The notes beneath the pieces were generated by a model, which saw nothing but the letters and a program-made list of their open reading frames with translations, did not search any database and was not told the DNA's origin. Of a DNA stretch of 64,000 bases, positions 60,499 through 64,000 are shown in pieces. Made by a program: the position numbers and the translations under genes. Each line of letters opens with the position of its first letter. Position 1 is the stretch's first letter. The stretch is from positions 92,962-156,961 of the forward strand of contig NZ_JARGER010000023.1 of NCBI RefSeq assembly GCF_029210375.1. The letters are read 5' to 3'. Source of the stretch: Nocardioides sp. YIM 152315. GTDB lineage: Bacteria; Actinomycetota; Actinomycetes; Propionibacteriales; Nocardioidaceae.

Positions 60499-61544
60499 GC
60501 CCGCACCCCCTCGGCGTGCAGCGGCTGGAGCATCCGGAGGTCGTTGCCCAACCGTCCCGCATCGGTCAGCTCCCGGATCCGCGCGAGCCGCACGAACCTG
60601 GGCCCCTCGAAGTCCTCGGCGGAGAGCGAGTTCACCGCCATGTCGCGGGCCAGCTCCTCGACCCCCAGCGGGACCGACCACTGCGGCTGGTACGCCGGGA
60701 GGACCCGGTGGATCTTGGTGAAGTCGACCCGGTAGTCGCGCTTGTCGGGACCCGCGTCCGCGGCGAACGTCACGGGAGCGTCCATCCGGGACGACACCTC
60801 GAGGGCGATCTCACGGATCTGCACCACGTCCTCGTCCCGCCCGACGTTGAAGGCCTCGTCGTGCACGAGCTCACGTGGCGCCTGGAGCGCCGCGAGGAAG
60901 GCCAGTGAGATGTCCTCCACGTGCACCAGCGGGCGCCACGGGCTGCCGTCGCTCTGCAGCTCGACCTTGCCGCGGGTGAAGGCCGTGCCGGTCAGGTTGT
61001 TGACCACGATGTCCGCCCGCAGTCGCGGCGAGGAGCCGTACGCCGTGGCGTTGCGGAGGTAGCACGGGCTGAAGTCGTCGTCGGCGAGGATCGAGAGGCC
61101 GCGTTCGGCAAGCACCTTGCTCTCGCCGTAGGGCGTCACCGGGTTGAACTGCGCATCCTCCGTGACCGGCGCGTCGCCCGCTGCTCCGTAGAGCGAGCAC
61201 GAGGAGGAGAACAGGAACCGGGTGACGCCGGCCTCCTTCGCCATCCGACCCATGTGGACGGCGGCGTCCGCGTTGACGGAGTACGTCGCCGCGGGGTTGA
61301 GATGACCGATCGGGTCGTTGGAGATGGCGGCGAGGTGGACGACCGCGTCGAACCCGCGGAGGTCGTCGACCGTCGCGTCGCGGCAGTCGCCGGTGCGCTG
61401 CTCGTACCCCTCGGGGACCCGACCGAAGTCGCACCCGTCGTACCAGCCGGCGTCGAGGCCCACGACCTCGTGCCCCGCCCCGATCAGGTGGGGCACCATG
61501 ACCGCCCCGATGTATCCGCGGTCCCCTGTCACCAGGATCTTCAT
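60495..61544 (-). CDS. NAD-dependent sugar epimerase/dehydratase (extended SDR)
   Basis: The 349-residue protein has KILVTGDRGYIGAVMVPHLI (glycine-rich NAD motif), VVHLAAISNDPIG, FLFSSSCSLYGAAGD, and the catalytic TPYGESKVLAER (YxxxK). The remainder shows LVHVEDISLAFLAAL. It acts on nucleotide-linked sugars at C4/C5. It is probably the reductase or epimerase step for the CDP-linked branched sugar, although an unusual dehydratase role cannot be excluded. It overlaps neighbours by ATGA. Confidence 0.87.
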   Translation of the reverse strand: MKILVTGDRGYIGAVMVPHLIGAGHEVVGLDAGWYDGCDFGRVPEGYEQRTGDCRDATVDDLRGFDAVVHLAAISNDPIGHLNPAATYSVNADAAVHMGRMAKEAGVTRFLFSSSCSLYGAAGDAPVTEDAQFNPVTPYGESKVLAERGLSILADDDFSPCYLRNATAYGSSPRLRADIVVNNLTGTAFTRGKVELQSDGSPWRPLVHVEDISLAFLAALQAPRELVHDEAFNVGRDEDVVQIREIALEVSSRMDAPVTFAADAGPDKRDYRVDFTKIHRVLPAYQPQWSVPLGVEELARDMAVNSLSAEDFEGPRFVRLARIRELTDAGRLGNDLRMLQPLHAEGVRA

Positions 61545-62608
61545 GCCGTGACTCCATTGCTGTCGGCGTGCTCGGTCTTGTCGTCTGTGGCGCCGGCCGC
61601 GGCAGCCGCCACGGCGGGCGCAGCGCCCTCGGGACGCTTCACCCAGATCTCCCGGAAGAAGGCGTAGTCCTGGCGGGGGCAGAGCTTGTGGTAGTCGCCC
61701 ACGCACACGGCCCCGTCGAGCACGAGGCTCGGTGTGCGCGTCTGGATCATCTCGCCGGTCTTCTCGTCGATGAGCCGGTCGACCCGACGCAGGACACGGA
61801 ACCGACGTCCGCAGTAGCGGATCATCTCGCGGTCGAACCAGAGGTTCCGGTTGCGCTGGTTGGTGTCGAGCGTCGCCACGATCTCCGGCAGGCTCCGGAC
61901 CTCGACGATCTCGCCCGGCTGGAGGTCGAGCGACTCCACCGGCGTGCGCTTGAGCGTGCCGCGGACGTCGGGCAGCTCGGCGCCGCCCTGGACGCGCGCC
62001 CACCCCGGCAGCCGCCGCCTCGAGAACCGCTGGTAGCGGTCGACGAACGCGATCCGCATCGCACGCAGGAACAACCGCGGTGAGACATTGCGGGTCTGCA
62101 CGTCCCGCAGGTAGTGGCGCATGCCCGACATCGGGCGCGTGGCGTCCGGGAGGGCGGTGGCCTGGCACCGGTAGACGCCCGGCGCCACGGTCGTCCGCGC
62201 CTCGACACGGGCGGTCAGCTCGGCCAGCGCGGCGGCCTCGTCGGCGGCCGGCTGCTGAGGGGCCGCGTCGTCGCGGCTGAGCCACTCTTCCTTGAAGAAG
62301 AGCAGGCAGCCGGCCTGGCAGCCACCGTGGGCCGAGCCGTCGCACCGGACCTCGGTGAGGTGGACCGTGTCGTCCATCTCGCGGCTGCAACCGGTGATGT
62401 TGACGGTGTCGCACGTCTTGTCGGCGCGCGCCGAGACCGTGAACGAGCTGCCCAGCAGGGGCAGCATCTCCGGCATGAACGGGAGATGCTCCAGGTCACC
62501 CGACTCGTCCAGCGACGCCAGGATCTCGCTCGCCGATCGCACGCGTACTTCGTCCCCCCGACGCAGCTCGCGCCGCGCCGCTCCATCTGCGTTCGTCACG
62601 CCGACCAT
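61541..62608 (-). CDS. Cys-rich protein with internally duplicated domain
   Basis: The 355-residue product has two related halves. The first has GDEVRVRSASEILASLDESG, LPFMPEMLPLLGSSFTVSAR and DKTCDT. The second has GEIVEVRSLPEIVATLDTNQ, LWFDREMIRYCGRRFRVLRR and DRLIDEKT. Each domain ends with Cys-rich and aromatic segments (RCDGSAHGGCQAGCLLFFKE; GDYHKLCPRQDYAFFREIWV). It is not one of the standard sugar-enzyme families and I do not recognise it as an enzyme. First gene of the C-methyl-sugar operon, overlapping the next by ATGA. The Ala-rich C-terminus (APAVAAAAAGATDD) looks disordered. Confidence 0.65.
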   Translation of the reverse strand: MVGVTNADGAARRELRRGDEVRVRSASEILASLDESGDLEHLPFMPEMLPLLGSSFTVSARADKTCDTVNITGCSREMDDTVHLTEVRCDGSAHGGCQAGCLLFFKEEWLSRDDAAPQQPAADEAAALAELTARVEARTTVAPGVYRCQATALPDATRPMSGMRHYLRDVQTRNVSPRLFLRAMRIAFVDRYQRFSRRRLPGWARVQGGAELPDVRGTLKRTPVESLDLQPGEIVEVRSLPEIVATLDTNQRNRNLWFDREMIRYCGRRFRVLRRVDRLIDEKTGEMIQTRTPSLVLDGAVCVGDYHKLCPRQDYAFFREIWVKRPEGAAPAVAAAAAGATDDKTEHADSNGVTA

Positions 62609-62785
62609 GCCCCCTCATCGCCCCCACTTCGCTTCGTCCTGCGAAGGGAGCCTGACCCAGCGGACAGGACGCCACCCGGCGGCGTGAGAGACCTTCGCCA
62701 ATATTGATGAGCCCCTTGCTGCAGGCCTCGGAGGAGGACTCGAGGCGCGACCGACGACCCGACCGGCGAGCCGACGGCGTTCGGC

Positions 62786-62799
62786 ACCCACGATTGGGG
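62786..62799. promoter_or_regulatory. CCC-N6-GGG dyad upstream of the LCP gene
   Basis: ACCCACGATTGGGG shares ACCCA-N4-TTGGGG-like positions with the site at 44441. It lies 46 bp before the LCP start and in the divergent region with the operon starting at 62608. The remainder of the 236-bp gap shows no other clear repeat. Confidence 0.5.
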
Positions 62800-62844
62800 A
62801 TATGCACCCGCTCCCGGGCGATCCCGCCGGCGAACGATGACTCG

Positions 62845-63933
62845 ATGGGGTCCATGAGTCTTCTGCAGGACCTCGGCGGCGAGGTGGAGGAGGAAGCCCC
62901 GCCCCGTCGGCGTCGTCGACTGAGGCGGGCGCTGATCGGCGTGGTCGTCTGCCTGACCGTCCTGGCGATGGTGCCCGTCGGCGCGTTCCTCTACCTCGAG
63001 CACCGGCTGTCGGGCAACGTCGCCCGGATCCCGGGGGTGTTCGACGGCCTCACCGATCGGCCCGAGCGGCCGTCGGGACCTGCCGGTGACGCCGTCAACG
63101 TCCTCGTCATCGGCACGGATCGCCGTTCCGGCGTGCCGACGACGGGCAGCGACGCGAGGGCGTCGTCCTGGATCCCCGGCGCCCAACGCAGCGACGCGCT
63201 GATGATCCTGCACATCGACGCCGACCGGCGGGCCGCGTCCATCGTGTCGATCCCCCGCGACACCTGGGTCAACGTGCCCGGCTACGGCATGAACAAGATC
63301 AACGCGGCGTTCTCCTTCTCCGGCCCGTCCCTGGCGATCCAGACGGTCGAGTACCTCACCGACATCCGGATCGACCACCTGGCGGTGATCGACTGGGCCG
63401 GCTTCGAGGCGCTCATCGACACCGTCGGGGGCATCGACGTGACCGTGCCCGAGACCGTCGTCGACTCCGCGCGGGACGTCACGTGGACCGCCGGCGTCCA
63501 CCACCTCGACGGCGCCGACGCACTCGACTACGTCGGGCAGCGGTACGGCCTGCCGAACGGCGACCTGGACCGGGTGGCCCGGCAGCAGGTGGTGCTGCGC
63601 ACGCTCATGCAGGAGAGCCTGCACCAGGAGATGCGCAAGGACCCCCGCATGCTCTACGACTTCCTGGCCACCGTCACGCGGCACCTGTCGATCGACGACG
63701 AGTGGTCGACGCGCGACATGCTCAAGCTCGTCGTGTCGATGCGGAGCTTCCACACGAGCAGGCTCACCTACCTGACGATGCCCGTCGCGGGGTTCGGCAC
63801 CGAGCGCGGCCAGAGCGTCGTGTACGCCGACCGCCGGGCCGCCCGGGGCCTGTGGGGCGCGGTCATCGCCGACGAGGTCGACGACTGGGCAGGCCGGCAC
63901 CAGGCCCGCCTCACACCGTCCGTCGTCAGCTGA
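62845..63933 (+). CDS. LCP (LytR-CpsA-Psr) family polymer ligase
   Basis: The 362-residue protein has a basic cytoplasmic start (PPRRRRRLRRAL), a membrane helix (about 25-46, IGVVVCLTVLAMVPVGAFLY), and the LCP domain. Motifs are VNVLVIGTDRRS (conserved Asp/Arg), RSDALMILHIDADRRAASIV, SIPRDTWVNVPG with the catalytic Arg-Asp, NKINAAFSFSG and DHLAVIDWAGFEALIDTVGG. It transfers the lipid-linked polymer to peptidoglycan, which would anchor the polysaccharide made by this locus. A start at 62854 is possible. Confidence 0.92.
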   Translation: MGSMSLLQDLGGEVEEEAPPRRRRRLRRALIGVVVCLTVLAMVPVGAFLYLEHRLSGNVARIPGVFDGLTDRPERPSGPAGDAVNVLVIGTDRRSGVPTTGSDARASSWIPGAQRSDALMILHIDADRRAASIVSIPRDTWVNVPGYGMNKINAAFSFSGPSLAIQTVEYLTDIRIDHLAVIDWAGFEALIDTVGGIDVTVPETVVDSARDVTWTAGVHHLDGADALDYVGQRYGLPNGDLDRVARQQVVLRTLMQESLHQEMRKDPRMLYDFLATVTRHLSIDDEWSTRDMLKLVVSMRSFHTSRLTYLTMPVAGFGTERGQSVVYADRRAARGLWGAVIADEVDDWAGRHQARLTPSVVS

Positions 63934-64000
63934 CGGTGGTTGAGGAAGGCGCCCTGGCGCCTGTCTCGAAACCACCCGAGCCTCACGGTGGTTGAGGAAG
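63934..64000. repeat. REP-like element, complete copy and start of another
   Basis: A 43-bp copy (63934-63976) begins CGGTGGTTGAGGAAGGCGCC one base after the LCP stop. It is the reverse complement of 20880-20922 with one difference. A further copy starts at 63986 (CGGTGGTTGAGGAAG) and runs off the window. Confidence 0.75.

Overview
The window comes from a very GC-rich actinobacterium, most likely a Nocardioides-type (Propionibacteriales) organism. Three things support this. The housekeeping order mfd - lipoprotein - mazG and eno - ftsB - DUF501 - ppx is the classical actinobacterial order. Codon use is strongly GC-biased, with many GTG starts and ATGA/GTGA overlaps. A palindromic repeat built on GGTGGTTGAGGAAGGCGCC occurs between genes. 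Genus assignment is inference.

Region 1 (1-16961) is the late half of a siphovirus-type prophage. It reads left to right: head-tail connector, tail terminator, tail tube, tail-assembly chaperones with a -1 frameshift, tape measure, two distal tail proteins, a lysis/accessory block (small membrane proteins, degenerate tRNA-Trp, CHAP/NlpC-like lysin, an EEP-fold nuclease, holin candidates) and fibre-type genes including a beta-helix protein and a repeat-rich fibre. Two groups run against the tail operon: a two-TM membrane protein between the chaperone and tape-measure genes, and a four-gene chain of tiny ORFs at the right end. The prophage abuts the 3' end of a tRNA gene (17000-17076) that carries a UAA anticodon but lacks a long variable arm; it is the likely attachment site. 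The integrase and left end are outside the window.

Region 2 (17091-33205) is core chromosome: PAS histidine kinase, type-5 uracil-DNA glycosylase, ppx, DUF501, ftsB, eno, a MASE1-type kinase with a receiver, an IclR regulator divergent from an atypical Nramp-family transporter, mazG, a lipoprotein, mfd and a VOC protein.

Region 3 (33246-63933) is a surface-polysaccharide locus: ugd, several glycosyltransferases, nucleotide-sugar enzymes, Wzx-, Wzy- and Wzz-like proteins, two secreted beta-helix proteins, a six-gene operon predicted to make a C-methylated CDP-sugar, and an LCP-family ligase. Embedded in it (36143-42446) is a complete lasso-peptide cluster: RRE/PqqD protein, precursor, asparagine-synthetase-like cyclase, transglutaminase-like protease, HPr-kinase-like lasso kinase, nucleotidyltransferase and ABC exporter. 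The precursor ends in Ser, the residue such kinases phosphorylate. This is the strongest candidate for an undescribed system.

Two links between regions stand out. The prophage beta-helix gene and the two polysaccharide-locus beta-helix genes are clear homologues, which suggests a phage/capsule arms race or lysogenic conversion. A 14-bp dyad of the type CCC-N6-GGG recurs upstream of most polysaccharide transcription units, often as a pair about 65-70 bp apart in divergent regions, and looks like a shared operator.
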